Assembly (NCBI RefSeq): GCF_026210795.1 | Contig: NC_089452.1 | Coordinates: 2,418,001 to 2,482,000, forward strand | Length of the DNA stretch: 64,000 nt | DNA from: Rhizophagus irregularis | Taxonomy: Eukaryota > Glomeromycota > Glomeromycetes > Glomerales > Glomeraceae | Direction of reading: 5' to 3' | Shown: one piece after another, positions 7,211 to 18,700 of the stretch | Layout: each line of letters opens with the position of its first letter | How positions within the stretch are numbered: position 1 is the first letter of the stretch | Position numbers and translations under genes: made by a program | The notes under the pieces: model-generated | What the model saw: the letters and a program-made list of their open reading frames with translations, nothing else | The model's database searches: none | What the model was told of the DNA's origin: nothing

Positions 7211-9334
7211 ATGTCTAGAAACCTTGCTAGAAGAGGTGGCGGCAGCTATAACCCTAACAGTAATAAGGCTGCTCGTCAAGAAAAGAAAAATAATAAAAAA
7301 CAACTCTCTGATAACTCTGGCTCTGATAGTGATAGCACTACTCAAAAACGTTCCCGCATTATCACTGACAACACCATGGATGAAGATTTCGTTGCCGACG
7401 CGCCGGCTGACGATGGTTTAGTTGGTTCAACTTCGACCGCTATTCCTCAACAAAATAATTCCCGCAGCACTTCTCAAGAAAATACTCAAGCTTCTACCCC
7501 GAATAATTCTGCTGCGCCTACTGCGCCTGGCCCAGACGCGTCCTCTGGAGCTGACGCGCCTATTCATGCACCTCAGAACAAAGAAAATAACTCATCCCTT
7601 AACGCGTCCCCTAATATGGATGGATATGATGGTACATCGCCCGATCAGGCTGTTGATCCCTCCCCCACCATTACCATTAATCGTCAAGATTTCCTGGCTG
7701 CAGCTGCGCCCAACTCCGCTCCCCAAACTCTAGAGAAACTCAAAACTAATAAGGCAATCATTGATGCCGTTAATAATATGTTTTTAGAAACATATGAATC
7801 ATATACCGGTCGGGCTCGTATGACTGGTTCAGGGGACGCTAAACGTCTCATTATTCACTTCCATACTGCGGAGGCTCGTGACTCGTGTATAGGTGCCACA
7901 CATTCCGATTTTCCGGACCTACAATTCCACCTGTACGATCCCAAACAGCTCCAGTCCGATGAAGACCTCCGTGCAATTCAAGTCACGGACATACCTTTCT
8001 TTATTACCAAATCCCAACTACAATCCTATTTCAAGAAATTCGGCAACTTGTTATCCCTTCATCTCTATTCACGGAAAGGTGCCAAAATGCAACAAGCCCG
8101 CATCGTTTACGATCATGCCGATGCCATCGCCCATTTTACGACCCAATGGGCTGTTTATTGTTTCTCCACTTGTTTACGCGTTACTCCATGTCACTATTCA
8201 GTGGACCAAAAAGCTGCTCATCGTGAATTTGTTGCCGTCCTCTCTGGACTCCCAGCCAACACTAAAGATATCCATCTCGCTCCGTTAGTTAAAGAACATG
8301 GAGCTAAAGCTATCAACATTCCTCTTTCTCTGAACTCCTATAAGCCTAAACCATGGGCTTATGTTACTTTTAATTCACAGGCGACAATGGATGCCGCTAT
8401 GGAACAAACAATTGGATTCCAAGGTCGTACTCTTCGGTGGGGTACTTCCAACGATTCAAAAGCCCTCTGCCACAGATGTGGTAAACTCGGTTGTGCTCCT
8501 ACCTCCTGCCCGCTCAACCAACGCCGCGGACGTTCACGTACACGTGACCCTGTTGCTGCTCTCAAAGACCGTTTCAACATTGGCCAACGACCTGCTCAAC
8601 AAAGAACTCCACGAAATAATTCTAGGTCTCGATCTCGATCTAAATCTCGCGATCGCTCTGCCTCTGCACAACGTTCCAACCCCAAATCTAATAACTTTAA
8701 TAATAATAATAATAACAATGACGATACTAACCCTTCCTCCTCTGGTTCAATCAACTCCTCCTCCACTACTCATGGACGTACACCTTCCAAGAATCAGAAA
8801 GGCAAAGATAGATCTGTTTCTTTTTCATCCAATGCTCGCTCTCCACTTCCGGACCCGACTTCTCCTAATGCTCTAGAGGCTGCCCTTAAAATTCTTAATG
8901 TCTTAAAAGATCTTCAACACGATGTTGCTCGTGTGGAATCCCGTATCTCAAATCTTGAACTTAACAACCAACGGCTATCTGCTATTGAAGCTCATTTAGG
9001 CATCAATCCTCCCTCCGCTCCTGTTATCAATTCTGAACCTGATAGGATGGAAGAAGACCCTCCTGAAACCACTGGCACCTTAATCCCACATCCTAATGCT
9101 CCCTTATCATCAGGTGCAAAACACTCCTCTTCCCTTAAATCCACATCCAACAACACTCCGCACTCTGCTCCTGCATCCACTTCTAACCCTTCCCCGCAAG
9201 ATGAATTGAACTCGGTTATTCAAGATCAAAAAGCGATTAAAGATACTTTACAGTCGCTCACTGGTTCCATTCAAGGTTTTATTGCTTCTCTTGGTGGTTC
9301 TCCCTCTGATAGAGCTTCAGCTCCTTCGCAATAA
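7211..9334 (+). CDS. LINE ORF1 protein (RRM-like domains, zinc knuckle)
   Basis: 707 residues, intact. The N-terminal ~230 residues are low-complexity (Ser, Asn, Asp, Pro). Two RRM-like folds follow, at roughly 254-330 (IQVTDIPFFI..LQSYFKKFG) and 338-415. A zinc-knuckle-like motif CHRCGKLGCAPTSC lies at ~420-433; the usual CCHC histidine is replaced by Cys, giving CX2CX4CX4C. An Arg/Ser-rich segment (~455-490), a poly-Asn patch and a likely coiled coil (~565-600) complete it. ORF1 proteins bind LINE RNA and form the RNP. It is followed after 47 bp by ORF2 in another frame. Copy 3 encodes a nearly identical 707-residue protein. Confidence 0.85.
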   Translation: MSRNLARRGGGSYNPNSNKAARQEKKNNKKQLSDNSGSDSDSTTQKRSRIITDNTMDEDFVADAPADDGLVGSTSTAIPQQNNSRSTSQENTQASTPNNSAAPTAPGPDASSGADAPIHAPQNKENNSSLNASPNMDGYDGTSPDQAVDPSPTITINRQDFLAAAAPNSAPQTLEKLKTNKAIIDAVNNMFLETYESYTGRARMTGSGDAKRLIIHFHTAEARDSCIGATHSDFPDLQFHLYDPKQLQSDEDLRAIQVTDIPFFITKSQLQSYFKKFGNLLSLHLYSRKGAKMQQARIVYDHADAIAHFTTQWAVYCFSTCLRVTPCHYSVDQKAAHREFVAVLSGLPANTKDIHLAPLVKEHGAKAINIPLSLNSYKPKPWAYVTFNSQATMDAAMEQTIGFQGRTLRWGTSNDSKALCHRCGKLGCAPTSCPLNQRRGRSRTRDPVAALKDRFNIGQRPAQQRTPRNNSRSRSRSKSRDRSASAQRSNPKSNNFNNNNNNNDDTNPSSSGSINSSSTTHGRTPSKNQKGKDRSVSFSSNARSPLPDPTSPNALEAALKILNVLKDLQHDVARVESRISNLELNNQRLSAIEAHLGINPPSAPVINSEPDRMEEDPPETTGTLIPHPNAPLSSGAKHSSSLKSTSNNTPHSAPASTSNPSPQDELNSVIQDQKAIKDTLQSLTGSIQGFIASLGGSPSDRASAPSQ

Positions 9335-9381
9335 CTGTTTTCTCGTCTGCTTTCCCCGTCCCTAATTATCATTGTGCTCTA

Positions 9382-10777
9382 ATGTCAGACAACTTTAATT
9401 ATGACACATTTGTTCGAAACCCACCCAACCCTGAAGATAATTATAATTTTTCGGAACATGAATCTTTATTTTCTTCTTTAAACTCTTCCCCAATCCCCAA
9501 TTCTTTTAATATTTCATCCTTCAATGTTAATGGTCTTCGCCATAATAGTCAAGTTAAATTTGAACAAATTTCAAACTTTTTTAATCTCAAACATATTTCT
9601 TTTGGTGGTATCGTAGATACCCATCTATCCCCTAAACAGATTCATTTTCTATCTAAACGCCTCCCTAATTATACTGTCTTTTCCTCTGACATAGATAAAA
9701 TTAAACATGTCAATTCTACTGGTGGCGTTTTCCTTTTTATTGAAAAATCTCTTGCTTCTCATGTACAAGATTTTGTTTCACATTCCTCACGCATTTTATC
9801 AGTTGACCTCTATTTTAAAGGCAACACTAAATTGCGTATTCTTGTTGTATATATCCCTCCTTTTTCGGATTCTAAATTAAGATCTGAAACTATTGACCTT
9901 CTTTTACAATTATTGGTGCAAACTAAACAACAAAATTTTTATCACGCCATTTGTGGCGATTTTAATATGCACTTAGATACTTATTACCCTATTTATTTCA
10001 ACCGTCCTTCTGTTGCTTCTCAACGAGCTCATCGTTTGTTATATCATCTTTTATCTCATGGTTATGAAGAAACCATTCCTGTTAATGCTTCTGATTCCCT
10101 AGGCACCTTCCATCGCGATGATCAGATTACCCGCATAGACTATGTTTGGTCTTGCCCAATGCTTAAGAGCTTTGCTCTCACTTCCTACATTTTCGATGCT
10201 CAAGATACTTGCTCCTCTGACCATAATCCTGTCATCACGTATTTTGATGACTCACTCTTATCAGCATCTATCAAGGTTGCTCGTGCCAAACAACTTCAAC
10301 GTCGGACTCGCCGCATATTTAAATTTGATTCAGTCACTGTTCAACAATGGGAATCCTTTTCTACTCATACTGATTCTTTATGCGATGTTCCTCCTTCAAC
10401 CTTCTCAACATGGCATATCAACCAACAATGCGAATATTTACATTCTCGTATAGTGAAAGCTGCTAATGCCTCCCTCCCTTTTGTTACGGTTGGTAATCAA
10501 TATACTCCTACGGTGCCTAAAGATTTGGAAGCCTTAACTCAACATTACCATTTCCTTAGCCGTCTTTTGCATTCGATACGCTTATTGCGAAAATATCCTT
10601 CTACATATTATAATAGATGTGAACTTATTTGGTCCACTCATTTCGTTCGACTTCACAAAATTCTTCATCTTTATAAGAAGGTTATTCCTTCTCCCCCTAT
10701 TTTACCTGCTTCTTTATCTACATGTAGGCAAGACGATTTTAAATTTTTATTAGATTCCTTAAAGATTATCTCCAGTG
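9382..10777 (+). pseudogene. LINE ORF2, N-terminal fragment (endonuclease only)
   Basis: The first 465 residues of ORF2. They contain the apurinic-type endonuclease motifs SSFNVNGLR, VDTHLS, CGDFNMHLD, IDYVWS and SDHNPV. The frame continues a few codons into transposon DNA and stops at 10789-10791. RT and RNase H are missing, so this copy cannot act alone. The sequence rejoins nothing inside the window: the next LINE DNA (24082) belongs to ORF1 of another copy. Confidence 0.9.
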
Positions 10778-10791
10778 CACAGGTCGAATGA
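10778..10791 (+). repeat. Terminal inverted repeat, left end of copy A
   Basis: CACAGGTCGAATGA. The same sequence, inverted, ends copy B at 48893. The opposite end of the element (24068-24081) reads CACACGTCAAATAA on the other strand. Confidence 0.75.
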
Positions 10792-10799
10792 AAAAAAAT

Positions 10800-11465
10800 C
10801 GGATTTTGACCCTTTTAAAATAGTTTTGCCGATATTAGCATATACATGCCGATTTTCGCGTATTTATGTATAGATTTGCCCATTTATGCCGATTTTTAAT
10901 AAAATCCGATACATCAGTCGGAAATACCAATTTTTAATGGCCGATCTTTGTTAATATTAAATTCGGATGTTGTTATTATTATATAGTATTGTCCGCTTTT
11001 CACATCGGAGGTTTGATATACAAATCGGAATTCGCTCCTTTAAATATAGCCATGCCAATTTCAGTATAGCTTTCGATGAAATCCGATAATTCAGTCGGAA
11101 ATATCAATTTTTAATGACCGATCTTTGTTAAATAAAACCGATATTAAATTCGGATGTTGTTATTATTATATAGTATTGTTCGCTTTTCATATCGCAGGTC
11201 TGATGTACAAATCGGAATTCGCTCCTTTAAATATAGCCATGCCAATTTCAGTATAGCTTTCGATGAAATCCGATAATTCAGTCGGAAATATCAATTTTTA
11301 ATGACCGATCTTTGTTAAATAAAACCGATATTAAATTCGGATGTTGTTATTATTATATAGTATTGTTCGCTTTTCATATTGCAGGTCTGATGTACAAATC
11401 GGAATTCGCTCCTTTAAATATAGCCATGCCGATTACAGCATATCTTTGCCGATTTAAAGTATAAT
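10800..11465. repeat. Subterminal repeats incl. ~180-bp tandem units (copy A, left)
   Basis: Non-coding. Short words TGCCGAT, ATCGG and AATCCGAT recur many times. Tandem units of about 177 and 187 bp, marked by CAGTCGGAAATA at 10915, 11092 and 11279, each contain CCGATCTTTGTTAA, ATTCGGATGTTGTTATT and AATCGGAATTCGCTCC. Subterminal repeats of this kind bind the element's own proteins in plant CACTA elements; here that is inference. Confidence 0.7.
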
Positions 11466-11647
11466 ACTGTCGCGGTAATACTGCAGACTTAATAATTTTA
11501 ATATATATATATATACACTAATGTACCGACTTCATAACAATGAAAATTCGGATAGAGAAGAAAAAAAGGAAGCATTGGAAAATAAGTGAATTAAACCTTC
11601 ACGATATACTTAAAGATAATAAACTTAGGACCTTAGGTGGAAAATTA

Positions 11648-12375
11648 GTTAAGTGCTTCTTAACTTAACAAATGGAAATATACTTATACCATATAAGAAA
11701 AAGAGAACATAATTATTTAAAAAAAAATTATTTTGATTTTTTTTTTATTATTATTATTATTATCAGGTAAGTTGGAGCGCGAACGTAATAAGTTTCTCGG
11801 ATTTTTTAGAGCTTGATTTTCCGCTGAAATTAACAAAAGATATGTTAATGAAATAATATGAAATAATAGGACAAAGATATTTTTAAGTAATAAGGAAGAT
11901 ACTTACATCGTAATTTGCGTATTTGCCGGTGAAGAGTAGAAATTGATTCTACTTCATGGTTCTCCAGCTCCTCAACCCTATCTTCTGCGTCCCAGAGTGC
12001 ATTAATAGTCCTTTGGTGAGCATTTACTGAGCAATAAAAAAAAATACATATATATAAAAATAATGGGTGGTTAGCAAAAGCTAAGTGAATAAGTCGATAG
12101 TCCTTGGAAGCATTCTTCAGGATTGTTCCATTTAAGAACCGAGACTGCCCTGGAGGTACAAGACCTCGTCTCTTCAGGTGACCCATCTAAGAACCGGACA
12201 GCTCTGGGAGTATAAAACTCCGTCTACAGGCGACTCCATTAGAGAAATACAACCATGAACCTTGCGTACGATACCCACTTTTCAAAAATTTTACGGTCGT
12301 CATACGCTTCGCTTTGAGCGTCTTAAAACGCTCCTTAGATTTTTTCTGCGAGGTTGTGGAACGGCGAGAACCCAT
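11648..12375 (-). pseudogene. Small accessory gene with basic N-terminus and coiled coil (copy A)
   Basis: Read on the minus strand from the ATG at 12375. A 62-residue basic peptide (MGSRRSTTSQKKSKERFK..) ends at TAG (12189-12187), and the frame continues directly as MGHLKRRGLVPP.., so one in-frame stop splits it. The stop lies in a ~55-bp tandem duplication, both halves ending in GGTTCTTA(G/A)ATGG. Downstream is an amphipathic helix (INALWDAEDRVEELENHEVESI) with coiled-coil spacing. A likely intron with donor GTAAGT (11906 down) and acceptor TTTCAG (11824) leads to a second exon (11823-11648) with ENQALKNPRNLLRSRS. A region with TTGCTCAG near 12030 may be another intron end. Function unknown; it may encode a dimerising DNA-binding helper. 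Confidence 0.45.
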
Positions 12376-12411
12376 AATGGCGTTAATAAAATATAATTGA
12401 TGAAAAGACAA

Positions 12412-12636
12412 AAATTATTGAGCGAAAGTAAAGGGCATGGAATGATGAAAGGTAGACTTTATATAATAAAAATACGCGTCCTGAAAAACGCGAACAAGCT
12501 GATGAAAATACACGTGAATTTTAGAATAATTATTTTTAGAATAAGGAGAATAGCAACTTTAAATTAGTAATATATTATTTTGAGATTTGAGCCGATTTTT
12601 AATAACGTTATTCAAATTTATAGAAAATTCATTTTA
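12412..12636. other. Non-coding AT-rich spacer
   Basis: No gene is visible. The segment separates the small coiled-coil gene from the transposase 3' remnant and probably holds the promoter of the former (minus strand), including a TATATAA-type sequence near 12460. Confidence 0.35.
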
Positions 12637-12855
12637 TTAAAATGTTATTTTTTTATTTAAAGGAATAACTGCCATATAATTTTTTATCTTTCTCACTTCA
12701 ACATTAAATTACATGTAATAATACATTATATATTGGTATTATACTATCTCTATCCATAATTCTATATTACATGATTTTATGTCGTTATATACTTGACAAT
12801 AAAATCTTATCTTGAGAATCATGAATCGGTTTATACCATTTAACTAGTGCAAGTA
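12637..12855 (-). pseudogene. Remnant of a second transposase 3' end (copy A)
   Basis: On the minus strand this stretch aligns by eye with the 3'-terminal coding part of the transposase (15748-16000). Shared words include CACTAGTTAAATGGTA, TTGTCAAGTA, GACATAAAATCATG, TAATATAGAATTATGGA and CTTTAAATAAAAAAAT. The reading frame is lost through indels. It implies that the element once contained two transposase genes or was internally duplicated. The same remnant is present in copy B. Confidence 0.7.
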
Positions 12856-13500
12856 ATTATTTAAATAGACCTGTCCCTTAAGGTCTATAGGTCCGGAATG
12901 TCTAAAAATTTGCAAATCACATGAATTTTCACTCTGGACCCACAATGGTTAGTATTTACGAGTGATAGTTTAGCCGTTTCCAAACTGATACATACGCCCA
13001 ATTGCAACAATCATGATTAAAAAAAATACTTTTGTCAATTGATTGGTTACTATAAAATCGCCTTATATTGTTCGACATTCCAATTGTCGAAAACGGCAAT
13101 AATCGTAGTATAATTATTTGTTAATATTTCACGTGAACAAACAAATCAATAATTATTTATATAAACCTTTCTCCATCCCTTTATCGAATTTTAGAACGAT
13201 GGTTGATTGATTGTTTTGCTAAGTAAATTTCATTTTACGATTTTTAATAGTGATATATACATGATAATTAATTAAGTGATATCGATGGTATCAATTTTTA
13301 GTTTAATTTTAATAGTGATATACACATGATAATTAATTTAGTGATATCGATGATATTAATTTAATTAAGTGATATCGATGATATTAATTTTTAATTAAGA
13401 GATAACGATTATGATATTATTTTAATGATATAAGTAATGGTTAAATAGGTGACTTTTCACCTTTCTTTTCGTTTCAATCTTGTTTCTTTACATTATTAAA
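12856..13500. repeat. AT-rich spacer with GTGATATCGAT repeats (copy A)
   Basis: No gene is visible. From about 13240 to 13430 the words GTGATATCGATG, ATGATAATTAATT and TATTAATTTTTA recur three to five times, forming an imperfect tandem array directly before accessory gene X. A promoter or protein-binding function is possible. Confidence 0.5.
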
Positions 13501-15584
13501 ATGAAAAAAAAAATAAATTGACGCTTATTCCTATTTCACGTAGCGAATCACATCCTCGTTCTCCTTCTCAGGGTCGCTCTCAGCAATATCATCAATCTCC
13601 TTCCTCTCACTCCCATCGACGTCGACGTCGACATCATTCTCGTTCTCTCTCCCCCTCTCCCTCCTCTCACTCTCGTCGACGTCGACGTCGACATCATTCT
13701 CGTTCTCGACACCATTATGATTCTCTCTCCTCCTCTCCCTCCTCTCACTCTCGTCGACGTCGACGTCGACATCATTCTCGTTCTCGACACCATTATCATT
13801 CTCTCTCCTCCTCCCTCCCTCCTCTCACTCTCGTCGACGTCGACATCATTATCATTCTCATTCTTCCAATTCTCATTCTCAACAATCCTCTCTCCCCTCT
13901 AGGGGGAGATCGTAACAAAAAGTATTATTATTTATATTTTTATTGAAATTATATTTAATATGACCTGTACTAATTACTTGTAAAATAATAGGAAATTTGC
14001 CGGATTTATCGGAAGGTGGTTATATATATATATTATTATCAAATCAATTAAAAATATAATAAATTTATAATATTTTATTAACTTCTGATAGGTGGACAAC
14101 AGCAACATCATCAAGAAGAGCAATCTTCGCAATCTTTAGGTGAGGACCCATTCATATCATCGCTTCATCAACTTCGCGCTTCTTTGCATAACTGTTTTTC
14201 CTATTATAAAATTATTAAATCAAGAAATTCAAGAACTAAAAAGCGCGGTATCACAATTGTCTAGTCGACTGGAGGCTTTGACAGGCAGTAACTCCAGCCA
14301 TTCCAGTGATAAGACGATCGCGAGTATAACAACAAGTGTTAATCGAAGTCTATCACCCGTAATAAGCAGAAATAAAGGAAAAAAACTATCACCAATGACT
14401 CCAGGCTTTAAAAAAACACTTCGTGTAAGTTACACCTCTATTATAAAATATTTATCTTTTATAATCTTTAATCATATTCATTATTATTTTAAATAGGATG
14501 AAGTTGTTCAAATCATTAATAATTTAGGTTCCAGAATTTCGTTTGATGTTTCGCAAACGTTTAGTGACCAGAAGAAATCAATAAACAAAAAACTTTTACC
14601 AGCGGTAAAAGCGGCAATGAATCCATCGATTGAAGTATACGATACCGAGATTGTTAATGTAATCAAACAGCTTCATAAGTCTCGCCGAGATATCTGGAAA
14701 ATAACCCAGGATGGCAAATTAGATACGCACAGTAGACGTCAACATATGACTTCTCGGCGAGACCAAGTACGAAATTTAATAAAATGCAAAATTTGTCAAT
14801 TATTTCTAATTGTCTATGCAATCAATTAACATTATTAATTAACTATTAATTAACTTTTTAACAGAAAATGACGCGACGTAAACGCGGTTTACAACACATG
14901 ATTAACACAAAAGACAAGGTTTTAAATGACTGCAAACCTCAAGAAATTACCTGGGACGAGTACATGAAAGATTGTGAAAAAATTGTAGTGATCTCGGAAC
15001 TTCATTCCGATGAGTGGTCATCGGAAGATGAAAATCTTGCCAACAATGAAAAAAAATCTAGAGAAAAGACCAGAACGTTTAGATAAATCGAATTCTGTAA
15101 TCAAAATACATGAAAAAAAATGGAAATCTACGAGAGTATGTAAAGTTATTTCTTTATCAATATAACATTTATAAATAATATTTTTTTTTTTAATTAGATT
15201 AGGAGAATTCTAAGTAGGGCGGATGAAATCGGGGAGAGTATTGGAACTGGTCTAATCCGTATGCGTCATCGTTTAGATAATGTCATCGATAATAAAAGTA
15301 GACCGACAGAAATAATGCCAGACTGGTGGATTTCTTCCACCTGGGCGCCAGTTAGCGAAGACAGCGAAGACAGCGAAGACAGCAATGAAAGTCATAATGA
15401 AGGTGGCGATAATAATGATGACAATAATAATAATGATGACAATAATAATAATGATGACAATAATAATAATGATGACAATAATGATGAGGATGACAATAAT
15501 AACAATAGTGGCAATAATAATAACAACGAATTCGATGACAACAACAACAACAACAACGATAATAACCCTTTAGTAGTTTTATAA
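13501..15584 (+). pseudogene. Accessory gene X: RS-repeat/acidic-tail protein, decaying (copy A)
   Basis: Paralogue of gene Y (21090-23254). Exon 1 (to ~13921) encodes Ser/His/Arg repeats, but the ATG at 13501 is followed by A10 and is out of frame with them, and a 2-bp change in the third repeat shifts the frame again. Exon 3 ends at a GTAAGT donor near 14425. Exon 4 (14497-14766, 90 codons) and exon 6 (15198-15584) are intact: DEVVQIINNLGSR.. and ..PDWWISSTW plus an Asp/Asn tail. Exon 5 (14865-15135) has an A8 run where copy B has A7, which breaks the frame. The exon-3 acceptor conserved in gene Y also looks lost. Function unknown. A TnpA-like DNA-binding partner of the transposase is a reasonable hypothesis from position only. 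Confidence 0.6.
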
Positions 15585-15747
15585 ATATAATATATGTAAC
15601 AATAATATAATAATAATATAATAAAAATATGATATATCCTTTAATAAAAAAAATTAGTTATAATTTAATCAAATACAAATGTTATATAATTCAAATTCGT
15701 CATTCCGATTTACATATAAACAATTTTATATAAGATTCATTTGTTTT

Positions 15748-18700
15748 TTAAAACGAAATTTTTTTATTTAAAGGAATCACGGCCATATATTCTTTTATCT
15801 TTCTCGTTCCAATATTAAAATCACATTTTATAAATTTTCCTAATATATGATGTACCAGTATAATACTATCTCGACTCATATCATAAAACCCATTTGTCCA
15901 TAATTCTATATTACATGATTTTATGTCATCGTCTACTTGACAAAAATATCTTGTCCTATGATCTTGGGCCGGCCTGTACCATTTAACTAGTGCTAGCGAA
16001 TGAGTTAATGATGATGAATTTTTTAAATAAATAGTATGTTCAAAATAAAATTGAACTTGACCGGGGTATGTGTCTATAGTTCCATCTTCCTGCTCAAAAC
16101 GAGCTAATATGTATGATGATTTCTCATGACGAGCTGCCTGAATGGAACCAAATATATCCGCCCAATTCTTATTCTACCGTATTGTATAATTTTGGAAATT
16201 ACAACAATATCGTTATTTGGACCCGTTATAGAATAAATGGGGACGAAATGTTCTTCATACAAACTATTATAAAACTCAACCAGTAAGTCCAAGACGCGGT
16301 TTGGGAGACATGTTTCTTGGCGCGGTTTCATTAACAACCCGGGAAAACGTTCTGTTCCATAAGCCGATTCATTTTCGATAAGTGAAAGCCTCAGAAAATT
16401 TTGATACTCATCACTTGTAAAATCGTCAAGTGCAGCCAAGCTTCCTGCAGATTTTCTAGGCTTTATAATGTCCAAAGTGGTGTTTAATATATTGCTATCG
16501 CAATTTGTGAGGTAATAGTTTAAAAAGGAACTTTCAACCATTATTTTTAATAGCTCTGGTTCAATGTTACGTTTGCTATTTTTATACGATCCTATGTTCT
16601 TAAGAAATAAATTGGTCAATCTGTATAAATTAAAAAAAACAATACGATTTTCAAATCGGCGAAATTAATATATCATACCTAGAATTCCGTTCATTCGTTC
16701 GAAGCTAAAACACCAAAATGAGGATAAAGGTCCATAATCTAAAGCGCATTCACATATGTGAAGGCATAAATGAAGATTTGGGCTTATTTTTTTTTGTCCG
16801 TATTTTTTTTCAATTAATTTATTCATTTCGAGTAGTTTTGTAAATGCTTCGTTTAGATCACTTTTTTGTAGTTCCCGATTTGTTAAAATTTTACAGGAAC
16901 GTACGAAATAAGCAAGAATTTTTCGATCGATCTCTCCCAAGAGATTCCATGTGATAGGTATTGCAAAAATTAGAACAAACGTCTTCCACATGTCCGCCGT
17001 AAAATTTGAAAAGCCGTCGCCAGTGGCTATTCTAACGGGATGGCGACCGAGGTCACTTGGAAATTTTATCAAGTCGGCTCGCTCTTGCATTATTTTGAGC
17101 TTTTCATTATTTAATATACCTTCGTCGATCCAGAGCTTCATTACAATCCACTTTGCTACCCCGAGAAAGAGGCAGTGCATGGGATCAACTACGCAAAAGC
17201 GCACAGAATTAAAATAAGGTAATTGGTATACTTCCGACCAACGAACATGATACTGTGAGACATGAGCCTTACGCGATTCTTCGGTTGCACATTTCTTCCA
17301 TTCACGTGCTTTCTCCCTTATTAAATTAATATCTCTCTCAACAAACCAGTCGTCAATGTCTTCAAACCCACCAAAATTGGGTTGATTATTTACCAAGTTT
17401 GCTGATTTATAGCATCGATAACATGCGATTCGAGCTGATATAAAACCACATAATTTTCGAGTCGCAGGAACGTCACTAGCACAACCTATTATCGCGCCAC
17501 GGATAAAACGACCGTTGTTATATTCGTAGGTTTTTATATGATACCCTTCCCATAACCGATTCAGCTGATTTATGATGGGGTATAAGTAATTGTTGATTTC
17601 ATGTTTCTTTGGCTCTTTAGGACCGGGTATAACTGCTAGTGTGAGAATATTGTAGGGCTTGAAACGTTCGCTTCGGGGTAAGTTACAAATAACGGCATAT
17701 ATTACACCGACAGAATATTGGGAATTTATATAGGGTTGAAACCAATCCATGTTTAGCATTAATCTGATATGAGTTTTGGCGTATTCTTTTTTGAAGAATG
17801 GTTCTCCTTTGCCATCTTCAAAACTCATCCAAATCCTCCCATCATAAATGTAAAATAAGGCTTCAGTTTCGTTTTCCCTTTCTGCCCACTTTCGACATGT
17901 CACCTCAAAATCTTTGCGACCGAAAAATAGGGTTAGTTGGCGCCTAATGTTAACTAATGGAAATGTCATTATCGGACGGATAATTGGATTATTTCCACCA
18001 TCTTTATTACTGTCTATTTTTTTGACTAGAGGGTTATTACATTTTTGTCGAAATCTTTCTATGCTATGATTCGGGTAGTTTATAAAACTACATGTTGGTA
18101 CTTCGGTTGTGTTTGATATTTCATTTATGTCATACAATTTGTGACATTTATTACATGCGGCATATTTGATAATATTCGTTGATATTCCCAATATTTTTTT
18201 GGCTACGTACAGGGAGGAAGGAAAAGATGAAAATTTATTTTCATCTACCGTTAAAAGAAAAAACCTTAGAAATTTAAATAAAGAATCTATTGAAACATTA
18301 GGAAGCTTATATCTTTGTTGATATTGTAATATCCATAAGATAATCCAGGTATAATTATCATTGTTGATATTAGGAAGTTTTGGTTCACCATCGTCAAAAT
18401 CTTTTGACGCAAAATTGACTTCTTCCTCATCATCATCTTCAAAATCTTCAGAGTCTCTATATTCTTCATCGCTTTCAAAATCTCCAAAATTACTGTCTTC
18501 GTCATCATCTTCAAAATCGCTAGAAACACCATCTTCGTCATCATCTTCAAAACTTTCAGAATCTCTATTTTCGTCGTCATAGTCTTCAAAATCTCTATCT
18601 TGATCATCATTCATATCTCTTCCATTATCCGGTAATAAATTTTCAAGAACGTGATCAGATATTTTCCCTTTCTTTGTGAATTTATGTTTTGCCGATTCAT

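Larger units (their letters stand above)
7003..10777 (+). mobile_element. LINE copy 1, truncated in ORF2 by DNA transposon A
   Basis: A non-LTR retrotransposon of the I/Tad-like type (two ORFs, endonuclease, RT, RNase H as seen in its sister copies). It has a leader, complete ORF1 and the first 465 residues of ORF2, then breaks at the CACAGGTCG terminus of transposon A. The exact 5' end is uncertain: alignment with copy 3 starts at TTGACAAGGACTGATGA, but this copy carries extra hairpin repeats upstream. Confidence 0.85.

Noticed and set aside
15385-15573. Short ORFs made of Met/Ile/Thr or Asp/Asn runs in alternative frames
   Set aside because: They are frame shadows of the GATGACAATAAT-type microsatellite that encodes the acidic tail of gene X.
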